Of a DNA stretch of 64,000 nt, positions 26,611-35,718 are shown piece after piece. The DNA is from Aminithiophilus ramosus (GTDB lineage Bacteria; Synergistota; Synergistia; Synergistales; Aminithiophilaceae): positions 1,799,453 to 1,863,452 of the forward strand of contig NZ_CP072943.1 of NCBI RefSeq assembly GCF_018069705.1, read 5' to 3'. The notes under the pieces are model-generated. The model worked only from the letters and a program-made list of their open reading frames with translations, had not been told where the DNA came from and ran no database searches. How positions within the stretch are numbered: the first letter of the stretch is position 1; every line of letters begins with the position of its first letter. The position numbers were made by a program, and so were the translations under genes.

Positions 26611-28150
26611 GTTCCTTCAGCCGCTGCAGAACCTTGAAATCGCCCTTCAGATCCTCGTAGAGACGGCAGTAGAGGGCGAAAGAGTCGCGGTAGCAAGCCA
26701 CGTATTCCTTCCGGGGCGAGAGAACCGCTCCCCCTTCGGCGGCGCTGCGGGCCATCTCCCTGGGGCTGTCGATGAGCCCCACTCCATAGGCGGCGAGGAT
26801 GGCGTCGCCCAGCGTCTCCGTCTCGTTGACTTTGAGACGCACGATGGGGCGCTCGAGGACATCGGCGAAGACCTGGCTCCAGACGGGACTGTTGGCGATG
26901 CCTCCGCCCAGAGAGAGATAGTTCGACGACCTGCTTCCCGCGCCGAGGACGATCTCCATCCCCTGCCTGATGGAAAAGGCCACGCCCTCCATGATGGCCC
27001 GGACCATATCGCCGTAGGAACTGCCCAGATGGAGCCCGAAGAAGACGCCGCGGGCGTCGGGATCCCATATGGGACAGCGCTCGCCCGAGAGGTAGGGCAG
27101 ATAGATCAGCCCCCCCGCGCCGGGAAGAGATTTTCCCGCCTCGTCGTCGATGGCCTCGTAGAGGGAGCGCCCCGACCTTCGGGCCCGCTCCTCCAGCACC
27201 CCCCCGAAAAGATCGCGAAACCAGCGGAGAGAGACGCCCGCCCCGTTCGTCGCCTCCACGTTGAGCCACTGGCCCTCGATGGCGTGGCGGCAGTTCATGA
27301 GGCGATCGTCGAAGAGGGGCCTGTCCGTCGTGTGGCAGAGACGCCCGCAGGTTCCCATGGCCAGAAAGGCGTCACCGGCCTCGACGGCTCCGGCGCCGAC
27401 GGCGGCCGCCACCGTATCCATCGCTCCGGCCACGACGGGCGTCCCCTCGATGAGTCCCGTCAGGGCCGCCGCCGCCTTCGTCACGCCGCCGACGATTTCG
27501 TGGGCCCTGTAGGGGCGGGGCAACATTTCGACGGGTATGGCCGCGTCGCGGGCGAGGGCCTCGTCCCACGTGCCCGATCGGATATCCGAAAGAAGCGTGA
27601 ACCCCATCCGAGAGGTGTTGATGGAGAACTCCCCCGTGAGCTTGCAGATGATGAAGCCGCTGGGGACGAGGAACTTGTAGGTCCTCTCCATGATGTCGGG
27701 GCGGTTGTTGAGGTACCAGCGCAACGTCGGCAGGGAGAAGGTCCCCCGGGCGATGCGGTTTCCCGTCACGGCGTAAACGCGCTCGGCCCCGATGTGTTCC
27801 TCGATCCACTCCACTTCGCCGGCGGCCCGCTGATCGAGCTGGAGAATGGCGTTGTGGAGATGGCGTCCCTCACGGTCCACGGGGATGAAGGAGTTGGTGC
27901 AGCTCACGCCGACGGCGGCCACGGCTCTCGCCTCGACATCGCCCGAGGCGATGACGGACTTCACGTTGTCGACGACGGCCCTCCACCAGTCGGAGGGATC
28001 CTCTTCGACCCATCCCTCGCGGGGATGGATCATGGCATACTCCCGGTAGGCCCCGGCCACGGGAAAGCCGCCCAGATCGTAAAAGGTACATTTGGTTCCC
28101 GTCGTGCCGATATCGATGCCCAGGACGATTTTCTTCACGGCCTCGCTCAC
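26591..28150 (-). CDS. FGGY-family carbohydrate kinase
   Basis: The 519-aa protein has the FGGY phosphate-1 motif GIDIGTTGTK (11-20), a central GAMDTVAAAVGAGAV region and the adenosine-binding SLGGGIANSPVWSQ near residue 415. It resembles xylulokinase-like members and is expected to phosphorylate a ketose, aldose or polyol in the cytoplasm. It is last in an operon with a class II aldolase and a DctPQM TRAP transporter under a GntR regulator. The phosphorylated product is thus likely the aldolase substrate. No isomerase is present, so the imported compound is probably already a ketose or sugar acid. Confidence 0.9.
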   Translation of the reverse strand: MSEAVKKIVLGIDIGTTGTKCTFYDLGGFPVAGAYREYAMIHPREGWVEEDPSDWWRAVVDNVKSVIASGDVEARAVAAVGVSCTNSFIPVDREGRHLHNAILQLDQRAAGEVEWIEEHIGAERVYAVTGNRIARGTFSLPTLRWYLNNRPDIMERTYKFLVPSGFIICKLTGEFSINTSRMGFTLLSDIRSGTWDEALARDAAIPVEMLPRPYRAHEIVGGVTKAAAALTGLIEGTPVVAGAMDTVAAAVGAGAVEAGDAFLAMGTCGRLCHTTDRPLFDDRLMNCRHAIEGQWLNVEATNGAGVSLRWFRDLFGGVLEERARRSGRSLYEAIDDEAGKSLPGAGGLIYLPYLSGERCPIWDPDARGVFFGLHLGSSYGDMVRAIMEGVAFSIRQGMEIVLGAGSRSSNYLSLGGGIANSPVWSQVFADVLERPIVRLKVNETETLGDAILAAYGVGLIDSPREMARSAAEGGAVLSPRKEYVACYRDSFALYCRLYEDLKGDFKVLQRLKEQRGGAR

Positions 28151-28174
28151 TCCCTCTTTCTCCTTGACGGCTCC

Positions 28175-28792
28175 CTAGCGATAGAGGAGGGAAAGGGCCT
28201 TCCGCTCCTCCTCGCCGAGGGGACGCCCCCTTCCGTCGAGGATGAAATGAAGACGGGCGTTCTCCTCGATCTCCTCGACGACGTTGAGGGCCCTCTCCGG
28301 AGAGGAGCCGACGGCCAGGATTCCGTGATTGGCCAACAAAACCGAGTTGCGCCCGTCGATGACGGAGGCCACCCTATCGGCGAGCTCCTCCGATCCGGGC
28401 ACCATGTAGGGGAGCAGGGGAAGATTTCCCACCTGAATGGCGTAGCCCGGCGTGTAGACGGCCATGGCGCAGTCGGAGTCGGGAAGATCGAGACAGGAAA
28501 GGGCGACGGCGTAGGAACTGTGGACATGGATGACGACGCTGACATCGTCGCGACAGTAACAGCGCAGGTGCATGCGCCACTCCTTCGAGGGACGCCCCTC
28601 CCCCTCCCAGCTGCCGTCGCGGTTCAGGAAGATGAGATCCCTCTCCCTGATGGCTCCGAGGTTCCTTCCCGATGGGGTTATGAGAAGGCGATCGCCGAAA
28701 CGGAAGCTGACGTTGCCGCCGGAACCGCTGACGAAGCCTCTCCGCTGCAGATCGTGACAGAGATCGAGAAAAACCGACGTCCATTCCTCCAC
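28175..28792 (-). CDS. Class II (zinc) aldolase, fuculose/ribulose-phosphate type
   Basis: The 205-aa protein has the AraD/FucA fold signature SGSGGNVSFR (22-31). Zinc ligands are H89 and H91 in VIHVHSSYA and a later His in LLANHGILAVG, with a candidate catalytic Glu at 71 (SKEWRMHL). The family cleaves L-fuculose-1-phosphate or related sugar phosphates to dihydroxyacetone phosphate and an aldehyde, or epimerises ribulose-5-phosphate. Lactaldehyde or glycolaldehyde could feed the AOR elsewhere in the window, but that is speculative. ATG 28792 is used. Confidence 0.87.
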   Translation of the reverse strand: MEEWTSVFLDLCHDLQRRGFVSGSGGNVSFRFGDRLLITPSGRNLGAIRERDLIFLNRDGSWEGEGRPSKEWRMHLRCYCRDDVSVVIHVHSSYAVALSCLDLPDSDCAMAVYTPGYAIQVGNLPLLPYMVPGSEELADRVASVIDGRNSVLLANHGILAVGSSPERALNVVEEIEENARLHFILDGRGRPLGEEERKALSLLYR

Positions 28793-28882
28793 CCTGGGAA
28801 ACCCTCTTTCCTCTTTGAAATCGTCCCTCGTTTGCGTTTTTGCGATCCTGACGTAAAAAAAGAACCGGTCCGGCCGGGGCCG

Positions 28883-30160
28883 TCATCGCATGGCGGCGGG
28901 CAGCCAGAGCGTCAGGGCCGGGACGTAGGTTGTCAGCAGGAGCACGGCCAGCCCAACGGCCATGAAGGCGATCGAGGCCCGGAGCGTCTCCTCCAGTCTG
29001 GCCTCGGCGATTCCGTTGCCCAGAAGGGCGCAGAGCCCCACCGGAGGCGTCACGAGGCCGATGCAGAGATTGAGACACATGACGACGCCGAACTGGACGA
29101 CGGAAAGTCCGCAGGCCAGGGCGATGGGCAGAAGGATGGGCGTGAAGATGACGACGGCCACGTTGGCCTCCATGAACATTCCCACGACGAGGAGGAAGAC
29201 GTTGATCAGGAGAAGGAGCAGGACGGGGCTGCTCGTGACGGAGAGAAGGCCCTGAGAGATGGCCTCGGGGACCTTGGCGACGGCCAGGACCCAGCTCGAC
29301 ACCTTGGAGCATCCGACCAGAAAGAGCATGATCGTCGAAGTGATGCAGCTTTCGTAGAAAATCCGTCCGACCTGACCGATGCGGATGTTCCGATAGACGA
29401 AGACGCCGACGACGAAGGCATAGACGGCCGAGACGGCCGCCGCCTCCGTCGGCGTGAAGACGCCCCCGAAAATGCCGCCGAGGATGATGACGGGCATCAG
29501 GAGGGCCCAGATGCTCTTGCGCGTCTCCCTGAGGATGACAGGCACGCTCAGCTTTTCGCTCACGGGGAGGTTGAGCCTTCTCGCCATGAAATAGGTGTAG
29601 ACGATGAATCCCGTCGTCAGCATCAGGCCGGGAATGACGGCGGCGAGGAAGAGATCCTTGATGGAGCTCTGGACGGAGCTGCCGTAGACGATGAGGATGA
29701 TGCTGGGCGGGATGAGGGGACCCAGTATGGAAGAGCTTCCGGCGATGGCGGCGGCGAAGGAGGCGGGATAGCCCTCCTTTTTCATGGCCGGAATCGTGAT
29801 GCCGCCGATGGCCGTCACCGTGGCCGTGCCCGACCCGGATATGGAGGAAAAGATGGCCGAGGCCACGACGGTGATGATGCCCAGACTGCCCCGCATCCAG
29901 CCGGCGACGGCCGTGGCGAAACGCATGATCTTGTCGTTGATGCCGCCGGCCGTCATCAGATTGCCGGCAAGGACGAAAAAGGGAATCGCCAGCATGGGAA
30001 AGGAATCGAGACCGGCGAAAATTTTCTGAGGAATGATGATCAGCTGGAAATGGCCCATGATGATGGCGCTCATGGAGGCGATTCCTATGGCGAAAGCGAC
30101 GGGCACGCTGAGCGCGATGAGGACGATCATCCCCACGAGCAGGAGAACACCGATCTCCAT
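28883..30160 (-). CDS. dctM: TRAP transporter large permease (DctM)
   Basis: The 425-aa inner-membrane protein has about 12 hydrophobic helices. It has typical DctM motifs, with 'SGSGTATVTAIGGITIPAMKK' (read in part) and 'GPLIPPSIILIVYGS', and a C-terminal CIGLVTPPVGLC. It carries out sodium-driven uptake with the DctP and DctQ neighbours. The gap to dctQ is 12 bases, so the operon is tight. Confidence 0.93.
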   Translation of the reverse strand: MEIGVLLLVGMIVLIALSVPVAFAIGIASMSAIIMGHFQLIIIPQKIFAGLDSFPMLAIPFFVLAGNLMTAGGINDKIMRFATAVAGWMRGSLGIITVVASAIFSSISGSGTATVTAIGGITIPAMKKEGYPASFAAAIAGSSSILGPLIPPSIILIVYGSSVQSSIKDLFLAAVIPGLMLTTGFIVYTYFMARRLNLPVSEKLSVPVILRETRKSIWALLMPVIILGGIFGGVFTPTEAAAVSAVYAFVVGVFVYRNIRIGQVGRIFYESCITSTIMLFLVGCSKVSSWVLAVAKVPEAISQGLLSVTSSPVLLLLLINVFLLVVGMFMEANVAVVIFTPILLPIALACGLSVVQFGVVMCLNLCIGLVTPPVGLCALLGNGIAEARLEETLRASIAFMAVGLAVLLLTTYVPALTLWLPAAMR

Positions 30161-30172
30161 TTTTTCCGCCCC

Positions 30173-30667
30173 CTATTCCGCCAGACCGGTCGAAGGGCTC
30201 TTGACGTTGATTTCCAGAAGCCTTTCGACGAGGGCGAGAAGCATCAGAACGGCACCGACAGGGATGCTCATGTACATGAACGACATGGGAACGTGCAGAC
30301 CCGCCGAGAGCTGATTGCCCGTCTTAAGGGCGATCTTGAACCCGTATACGGCCAGACAAAAAAGGAATGACCCCATAGCCAGACAGACGAAATTATTCAG
30401 GACCCATTTCGATCTATCTGAAAACCCGTCGACAAGAAAATCGATCTTGATGTGTTTGGAATTTCTCATGGCACTTGCCGACCCAAGCAGCACCACCCAT
30501 ATGAAGGCATATCGGGCGAACTCTTCAGCCCATATGTTGGCGGCTTGGAATGCGTACCTCAAGACGACCTGGTAGAAGATGACGATCGTCATCAGCATCA
30601 GCAAAACGGAAATTATTCCATTGATCAGCTTTTCTCCGACATCAAAAACCTTCGTCATCCTGTGCAT
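30173..30667 (-). CDS. dctQ: TRAP transporter small permease (DctQ)
   Basis: The 164-aa protein has four hydrophobic helices and the DctQ hallmark WAEEFARYAFIWVVLLG, where a conserved Trp-Ala-Glu-Glu packs against DctM. ATG 30667 is chosen because GGGAGG lies 9 bases upstream; an ATG at 30694 has no ribosome site. The GC content falls locally compared with its neighbours. Confidence 0.9.
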   Translation of the reverse strand: MHRMTKVFDVGEKLINGIISVLLMLMTIVIFYQVVLRYAFQAANIWAEEFARYAFIWVVLLGSASAMRNSKHIKIDFLVDGFSDRSKWVLNNFVCLAMGSFLFCLAVYGFKIALKTGNQLSAGLHVPMSFMYMSIPVGAVLMLLALVERLLEINVKSPSTGLAE

Positions 30668-30744
30668 CACGAAGAGCCTCCCCCAAGACCTCAATGGGCC
30701 CCGCCGGCAGGGAGTAACCCCGCGACAGAGCCCACCTCAACGGT

Positions 30745-31749
30745 TTACTGCACCGATTTGATCTTATCGACCCATTCGACCAGATCGGGGAAATTGTCCT
30801 CGACGATCGTCTTCGTGGCCTCGCGGAAGCCGTCGATCTCGGGATCGATAATCTCCGCTCCGGCGTCCGCCCATTTCGTGAAACATTCGCCCTCGCCGTC
30901 GGTGATGAGCCGGCTCGCATAGGCGGCGGCCTCGTTTCCGGCATCGATGATGGCCTGACGGATATCTTCCGGAAGTTTCTCGAAATAGCCCTTGTTCATC
31001 ATGAAAACGTCGGCACTCCAGCGATGATTGGTCCTGATGAGGTATTTGCAGGCATCGGCCAGGCCGAAGTTGTAGGAAAGAATGGGAGGGTTCTCCTGGG
31101 CCTCGACGACGCCCTGCTGGATGCCCGTCAGGACCTCGCTCATGGCCATGGGCGTCGGGGTGGCCCCCAGGGCCTGCCAGGTCTTGACGCTCATGTCGTC
31201 GGCGGGTACGCGGATCTTGAGGCCTTTCATCCCGTCCACATCGGTGAAGCGCTTCGTCGACGTAACGACGCGGACGCCCCGGTAGGAGGGACCGAAGAGC
31301 TCCATTCCGGCCTTCTCTCCGGCCTCGGCGAGGAGTTTTTCACCCATCTCGCCGTTCCACATGTTGTCGAAGTGAGCCCTGTCGCGGAACATGAAGGGGA
31401 TGAGGTCGAGAAGGGAGAGACGGGTGTAGGAGGCGATCGTCCCGAACCCTTCGATGACGACCTCGTTCGTCCCCAGCTGAAGCCCCTCGATGACCTCGCG
31501 GACATCGCCGAGGACGCCGGCGCCGTAAACCTCGATTTTCACCCTGCCGCCCGTCTTCTCCTCGACGAGTTCCTTGAACTTCAGGGCCTCCTTGTGCTTG
31601 GGATCGGTCTCGGCGTTGATGTGAGCGAGACGCATGACGATCGCGCCGTCTGCGGCCTCCGCGACGGAAACCTCCGACGGGAACAGACCCCACGAGAGAA
31701 ACGCCGCCGCCAGAGCCAGACCGGTCAGAGCCACCAGAATTTTTCTCAT
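30745..31749 (-). CDS. dctP: TRAP substrate-binding protein (DctP)
   Basis: The 334-aa protein starts at ATG 31749 behind GAAGGAGG. It has a signal peptide (MRKILVALTGLALAAAFLSW, cleavage probably near AEAA at about 30-33), so the mature protein is periplasmic. The DctP pattern is clear: LGTNEVVIEGFG, then PADDMSVKTWQALGATPTPM, with a conserved Arg in GLKIRVPAD that salt-bridges the carboxylate of the ligand. A carboxylate such as a sugar acid is therefore likely. It is the first transport gene after the divergent-type leader of the gntR gene and is 82 bases ahead of dctQ. Confidence 0.92.
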   Translation of the reverse strand: MRKILVALTGLALAAAFLSWGLFPSEVSVAEAADGAIVMRLAHINAETDPKHKEALKFKELVEEKTGGRVKIEVYGAGVLGDVREVIEGLQLGTNEVVIEGFGTIASYTRLSLLDLIPFMFRDRAHFDNMWNGEMGEKLLAEAGEKAGMELFGPSYRGVRVVTSTKRFTDVDGMKGLKIRVPADDMSVKTWQALGATPTPMAMSEVLTGIQQGVVEAQENPPILSYNFGLADACKYLIRTNHRWSADVFMMNKGYFEKLPEDIRQAIIDAGNEAAAYASRLITDGEGECFTKWADAGAEIIDPEIDGFREATKTIVEDNFPDLVEWVDKIKSVQ

Positions 31750-31885
31750 GCCACTCGACCTCCTTCTGTGATGGGAACCGCAAAACGCGAAAAACACCTC
31801 ATCTAGATTCCACATGTCCGAAGCCTCGCCTCGGACATCGTCGCCCCACGGACTCCGCCGTCGGGAAGGGCTGCCCCTTCCTCTC

Positions 31886-32713
31886 CTAATTCCCGAAGCT
31901 TTCGGCCAGAGCTTTCATGTGCTCGATCTTCCCTCTGGAAGAGGCATCGATGGCATAGTCCTCGCAAGCCCGGATCACATGTGTTTTGACGGCCCGGACA
32001 AACCTCCGCTCGTCGAGAGCCGCAAGGGCATCGATGATCTCCCTGTGTTCCACCTGATTGAGCTCGAAGTTCTTCCGAGTCAAAGGCATCTGATTGTTAT
32101 TGAGATAGGCGAAAAACGTGAATTTATTGGAATCAAGATCCTGATAGACCGAGACAAGTTTGGAGTTACGACAGACCGACATATACCGCTGATGGAAATA
32201 GGCCTCTTCCCGAACCCACGCCTCATAGTCGAGGCGATCGGGATCGGAGAGAACGCGGTTCATTCCCTCCCAGGCCTGCAACAGATCTCCGATGAGTTCG
32301 CCGTCCTCTCCGGCCCCCCCGATCACTTCCCGTGCGTAAAAGACCTCGCACATCAGACGGACGCCGAGATTTTCGATCAGGTCATCATTGGTGAACCTGC
32401 GGACGACCATGCTCTTCCGCGGAGAGGATTCGACGTAACCCTCGGCGATGAGGCGGGTCAGGGCATCTTTGACGGGCGTGTGGCTGATGCCCATGGCCTC
32501 GGAAAGCTCCCGGACGATCAGTTTCTGGCCCGGGAGATACCGGCCGGAATAGATGTCGGAGCGGATCCTGTCGGCCACCAGACCGGCCAGGGATGTCTTC
32601 GCGAATTCCTGAATGTCGGGGCGGGAGGCCTCCCTCCTCGCGAGGGCGGGGCGAATCACCTTGGGATCGACGTCTCCGGCCTTCAGACCTTCCTTCGCCT
32701 CTTCAGTCTTCAT
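31886..32713 (-). CDS. GntR/FadR-family transcriptional regulator
   Basis: The 275-aa protein has a winged-helix GntR domain at about 45-110 (IRSDIYSGRYLPGQKLIVRE and SHTPVKDALTRL) and an FCD ligand domain in the C-terminal half. It has an unusual N-terminal extension of about 40 residues before the HTH. It lies just upstream of dctP in the same direction and probably represses the kinase/aldolase/TRAP operon until the sugar acid or a phosphorylated intermediate binds. Confidence 0.88.
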   Translation of the reverse strand: MKTEEAKEGLKAGDVDPKVIRPALARREASRPDIQEFAKTSLAGLVADRIRSDIYSGRYLPGQKLIVRELSEAMGISHTPVKDALTRLIAEGYVESSPRKSMVVRRFTNDDLIENLGVRLMCEVFYAREVIGGAGEDGELIGDLLQAWEGMNRVLSDPDRLDYEAWVREEAYFHQRYMSVCRNSKLVSVYQDLDSNKFTFFAYLNNNQMPLTRKNFELNQVEHREIIDALAALDERRFVRAVKTHVIRACEDYAIDASSRGKIEHMKALAESFGN

Positions 32714-32790
32714 GGCGATCGCCTCACTTTTACCTAAAGATTTTTACTCAAATATATCAACTTCCTCATCTTATCACGGCGTCCCTCAAT

Positions 32791-32817
32791 CGGCAACGGG
32801 GAAAAACCCCGTTGCCG
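32791..32817. terminator. Short hairpin upstream of gntR
   Basis: Eleven-bp perfect arms (CGGCAACGGGG) enclose five A. It sits 78 bases upstream of the gntR start in an AT-richer stretch. It could be a terminator for an incoming transcript or a structure in the gntR leader. Confidence 0.45.
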
Positions 32818-32878
32818 AGCGAGCCCCTCCTCCTTCTCCTCTCTCTCTTTCCCCTTCTTCGCTCCCTCCTCGACGGTC

Positions 32879-32906
32879 GACGCCGGTCTCTTTCAAGACC
32901 GGCGTC
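32879..32906 (-). terminator. Hairpin 15 bases beyond the small reading frame at 32922
   Basis: Perfect 11-bp arms GACGCCGGTCT/AGACCGGCGTC close a 6-base loop. The position fits the end of a leftward transcript from 33206. Confidence 0.5.
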
Positions 32907-32921
32907 GGGATTTCCACACCT

Positions 32922-33206
32922 TCATCTATAAGAGGACACAGAAAGGATCGATCTCTCCCGTCGTCCTTTTACGTCAGGGCCGGGGAAAGGGCCGTGACGC
33001 TTCGTCCCTCCCTCTCGGTCTTCGGCGTCTCGGCCCCTGTCGGCGACCAGACGATCGTCGCAATCGACCCGCAGCTCCCGGGCCGTGACGACGAACCGCT
33101 GGAAACGGTCCTCGAGGGCCATGTCGTCCGGAAAGATCTCCTCGCCGGCCCGGACACGCCCGATTTCTTCGCCGAGGACCTGACATCGGCGTTCCAGCTC
33201 CCCCAA
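32922..33206 (-). CDS. Possible small hypothetical protein
   Basis: A 94-codon frame from TTG 33206 encodes an acidic, helical N-terminal part (RCQVLGEEIGRVRAGEEIF) followed by a low-complexity basic tail. The same frame stays open upstream and would add a CQIC pair, so the true start is unclear. A hairpin follows its stop. The frame is open on the opposite strand as well, so coding is uncertain. Confidence 0.3.
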   Translation of the reverse strand: MGELERRCQVLGEEIGRVRAGEEIFPDDMALEDRFQRFVVTARELRVDCDDRLVADRGRDAEDREGGTKRHGPFPGPDVKGRRERSILSVSSYR

Positions 33207-33264
33207 CCGCGCCGCGGGATCGGCCTCGCTGCCCTGGCAGATCTGGCACAGGAGTTCTAAAGGG

Positions 33265-33557
33265 GCAAAAGGCGGAACCGGAAACCGGGGGAAGAGCGGC
33301 AGGGGACAGAAAAAGCCGAAGTGGTTATACTTTGAGAAATCGTTCAGACCCTAAGCGTTTGTCGTTCCTTTCAGGAAAAAGATCGAACGGGTCTGGTTCG
33401 CGGTGTTCGACAACTCGCCTCGAGGGTGAGGCTTTCTCGATAGGACATCGGTCAACCGGAGTCAGGCAAACCCCGACAGGCTCGCGTTCCCTTCCCGTCG
33501 GGAAACGGGACAAAAAGAGGCGGCGAGGCCGGTCGGCGAACGACAGGAGGGAAAGAC
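33265..33557. other. Intergenic region upstream of the aldolase gene
   Basis: About 290 bases without a convincing gene. It holds a possible promoter (33303-33331) and a leader of roughly 220 bases before the aldolase. No riboswitch motif is recognised. Confidence 0.5.
33303..33331 (+). promoter_or_regulatory. Candidate promoter for the class I aldolase
   Basis: GGGACA (33303-33308) and TATACT (33326-33331) are separated by 17 bases. The -10 is good and the -35 partial. Confidence 0.4.
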
Positions 33558-34610
33558 ATGATCGAAGCCATCAGGCGTCACCTCGGCCTCCGGGCCGACT
33601 ATCTGCTGGAGCATAAGGCCAAATTTCCCGCCGATCCGCTCCATCTGCCCGGGAGGGACTTCGTCGGGCGCGTCCTCGCCCCCTCGAACCGCCCCGTTTC
33701 CGTCCTCCGCAACATGCAGCTTCTCTTCGACAGGGGGCGCCTGGCCGGCACGGGCTATCTCTCCATCCTCCCCGTCGATCAGGGGATCGAACATGGGGCG
33801 GGTGCCGCCTTCGCCCCCAATCCGATCTACTTCGACCCGGGAAAAATCGTCGAGCTCGCCCTGGAGGGAGGCTGCAACGCCGTCGCCTCCACCCCCGGCG
33901 CCCTGGCCGCCGTGGCCCGTCGCTATGCCCACCGCATCCCCTTCATCGTCAAGATCAACCACAACGAGCTGCTCTCCTATCCCAACAGTTACGACGAGAT
34001 TCTCTTCGGCGACGTGGATCAGGCCTTCGAAATGGGAGCCGTCGCCGTCGGGGCCACCATCTATTTCGGGTCGGTCGAAAGCCGCAGGCAGATACGGGAA
34101 ATCGGCCAGGCCTTCCGTCATGCCCACAGACTGGGACTCGTGACGATTCTCTGGGCCTATCTGCGCAACAGCGCCTTCGAGACGCACGAGGCCGATTATC
34201 ACCTGGCCGCGGACCTGACGGGCCAGGCCAATTACCTCTCGGTCACTCTCGAGGCCGACATCGTCAAGCAGAAGCTCCCTCTCAACAACGGCGGTTTCCG
34301 GGCCCTTCGCTTCGGCAAGACGGACGAGAAAGTCTACAGCGAGCTCTCGTCGGATCATCCCATCGATCTCACCCGCTACCAGCTCATCAACTGCCACATG
34401 GGTCGGGCCGGGCTGATCAATTCCGGCGGCGCCTCCTCGGGAGAAGATGATCTGGCCGAGGCCGTCGCCACCGCCGTCATCAACAAGAGAGCCGGAGGCA
34501 TGGGGCTCATCTCGGGACGCAAGGCCTTCCAGCGTCCCATGAAAGAGGGGGTGGCCCTGCTCCAGGCCATTCAGGACGTCTACCTCTGCGACGAGGTCAC
34601 CCTGGCCTGA
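33558..34610 (+). CDS. Class I fructose-bisphosphate aldolase (archaeal/DhnA type)
   Basis: The 350-aa protein matches the DhnA/FbaB-like class I aldolases. It has [20 protein letters not shown] near residue 70, then [22 protein letters not shown] and [12 protein letters not shown] near the C-terminus (phosphate binding). The family makes a Schiff base at a Lys inside the TIM barrel. It splits fructose-1,6-bisphosphate to DHAP and glyceraldehyde-3-phosphate. The start is ATG 33558, with GGAGGGAAAG upstream. It is a single gene with its own promoter and two hairpins after it. Confidence 0.9.
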   Translation: MIEAIRRHLGLRADYLLEHKAKFPADPLHLPGRDFVGRVLAPSNRPVSVLRNMQLLFDRGRLAGTGYLSILPVDQGIEHGAGAAFAPNPIYFDPGKIVELALEGGCNAVASTPGALAAVARRYAHRIPFIVKINHNELLSYPNSYDEILFGDVDQAFEMGAVAVGATIYFGSVESRRQIREIGQAFRHAHRLGLVTILWAYLRNSAFETHEADYHLAADLTGQANYLSVTLEADIVKQKLPLNNGGFRALRFGKTDEKVYSELSSDHPIDLTRYQLINCHMGRAGLINSGGASSGEDDLAEAVATAVINKRAGGMGLISGRKAFQRPMKEGVALLQAIQDVYLCDEVTLA

Positions 34611-34654
34611 GAAGAGGCTCCTCCCCCTTCCGAAGGACCTCCTCGGGGAGACGA

Positions 34655-34734
34655 CGTCCTCGTCGAGAGTCCGACGAGGACGGAACCGCCGCCGACAGGA
34701 GAGGGACAGGAGCCGTCGAAGGCCCCTGTCCCTC
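34655..34734 (+). terminator. Two tandem hairpins after the aldolase gene
   Basis: The first hairpin (about 34656-34682) pairs CGTCCTCGTCG with CGACGAGGACG around AGAGTC. The second (34701-34734) pairs GAGGGACAGGAGCC with a near-perfect complement containing one mismatch. Together they probably end the aldolase transcript. Confidence 0.55.
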
Positions 34735-35127
34735 GATGTTTTCCTTTTCGACGCCTCTGCCTAAAGGAGAACGCCGCCTCTTCGTCGCCGGGAAACGTCC
34801 GCCGAGGGGAATTTCCCTTTCCGGCCTCTTCCGATCTTCCTCGATCCCTCGCGAAGGCCGAAGCCCTCCGCCCCGTCCCTTTTTCAAAAATATCGGTGGG
34901 GATAAAATCTCAACCAAAGGACGAGCTCGTCAAATCAAGATCAAGGGACCCCCGCGTGACATTCTTCCCCTCCATTTCCCTGACATCGGGGAACGGACGT
35001 CCCCTCCTCAGTTCGCTCCTTTCCCGATTCCGGCACAAAATGGTCCCTGCGTCGCAGGAAGAGAGGATAGCCCCTTCGAACGGTCTGGCCCGACAAAAAA
35101 TCAGTAAAAATTCCTACCCGGATCCTC
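34735..35127. other. Long intergenic region, no gene recognised
   Basis: About 390 bases between the aldolase terminator and the promoter of the next gene. Reading frames here are open only because of composition; none has a ribosome site or a protein-like pattern. The stretch is more AT-rich after 34880. Confidence 0.5.
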
Positions 35128-35156
35128 TTTCAAAAGCCCCTGAAAGAGGTTATAAT
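35128..35156 (+). promoter_or_regulatory. Promoter for the small protein genes
   Basis: A perfect TATAAT at 35151-35156 lies 17 bases after TTTCAA (35128-35133), and 36 bases before the start at 35193. Confidence 0.5.
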
Positions 35157-35192
35157 ACTGACCACACCATCTTGAGTCAGGGGGAGAATGAA

Positions 35193-35453
35193 ATGCCGAG
35201 ACCGAAGGGAATCCGCAGCAAAAGAAGAAGCGAGCTCGAGTTGATTGCCGAGTACGAGGAGAAGATCGAAAAGCTGAGAGAACGCCTCGTTCGCAAGAAC
35301 TCCGTTGCCCTCGCCGAGATCATGGCCGACATCCTTTCCGCGGTAGGACACGACTTGAACGATTTCATGGACACCTACGACAGAGCCGAAGGCGACGAGG
35401 CCCGGGCTCAGCTTATTATGGGCGTCTGCGAGGCCTACGCGAAGCTTCAGTAG
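35193..35453 (+). CDS. Small helical protein (86 aa)
   Basis: The protein begins MPRPKGIRSKRRSELELIAE, a basic arm followed by a long amphipathic helix (YEEKIEKLRERLVRKN). An acidic half follows (DFMDTYDRAEGDEARAQL). ATG 35193 has AGGGGGA upstream and a strong -10 box nearby. The basic arm suggests nucleic-acid binding and the helix suggests dimer formation. I do not recognise a named family. The next gene, also small and DNA-binding-like, follows after 81 bases in the same transcript. Confidence 0.6.
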   Translation: MPRPKGIRSKRRSELELIAEYEEKIEKLRERLVRKNSVALAEIMADILSAVGHDLNDFMDTYDRAEGDEARAQLIMGVCEAYAKLQ

Positions 35454-35534
35454 GACTCCGACCGCGTTGTGCAAAGGAGAAAAGTCTCTGATCTTTACAG
35501 GCCCTCGGAAGGGCTGAAGGGGGGAGACGTTCCG

Positions 35535-35714
35535 ATGGAAGCGGCCGAAAAGATTCTGCAGACCATGAAAGAAGCAGGAGAACCTCTCAACGCCGGTAAA
35601 ATCGCCGAGATGACGGGACTTGATCGCAAAGTCGTCGATAAGACGATGGCCATCCTGAAAAAAGACGGCCTCATCGAATCTCCGAAACGCTGTTTCTGGC
35701 AGCCCAAGGCCTGA
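35535..35714 (+). CDS. Small winged-helix DNA-binding protein (59 aa)
   Basis: The 59-aa protein is almost only a winged helix-turn-helix: ILQTMKEAGEPLNAGKIAEM (helices 1-2), GLDRKVVDKTMAILKKDGLI (recognition helix) and a wing ending SPKRCFWQPKA. The pattern is like MarR/ArsR minimal domains or the archaeal-type transcription factor folds. The start is ATG 35535 behind GGGGGAGA; an upstream ATG at 35469 lacks one. A hairpin follows its stop. Its target is unknown; it may act on its own promoter. Confidence 0.7.
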   Translation: MEAAEKILQTMKEAGEPLNAGKIAEMTGLDRKVVDKTMAILKKDGLIESPKRCFWQPKA

Positions 35715-35718
35715 AAGA

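Noticed and set aside
26495-30370. Very long open frame on the + strand (about 1290 codons) opposite the kinase/aldolase/TRAP genes
   Set aside because: It runs antisense to four well-recognised genes, has low-complexity charged composition and no ribosome site. It is open only because GC-rich codons on the other strand lack complementary stops.
33325-33513. Short open frames on both strands before the aldolase gene
   Set aside because: They overlap each other, have basic low-complexity text and lie in what looks like a leader region.
34735-35127. Reading frames between the aldolase and the small protein genes
   Set aside because: Basic and Pro/Ser-rich text, no ribosome site and no pattern on either strand.
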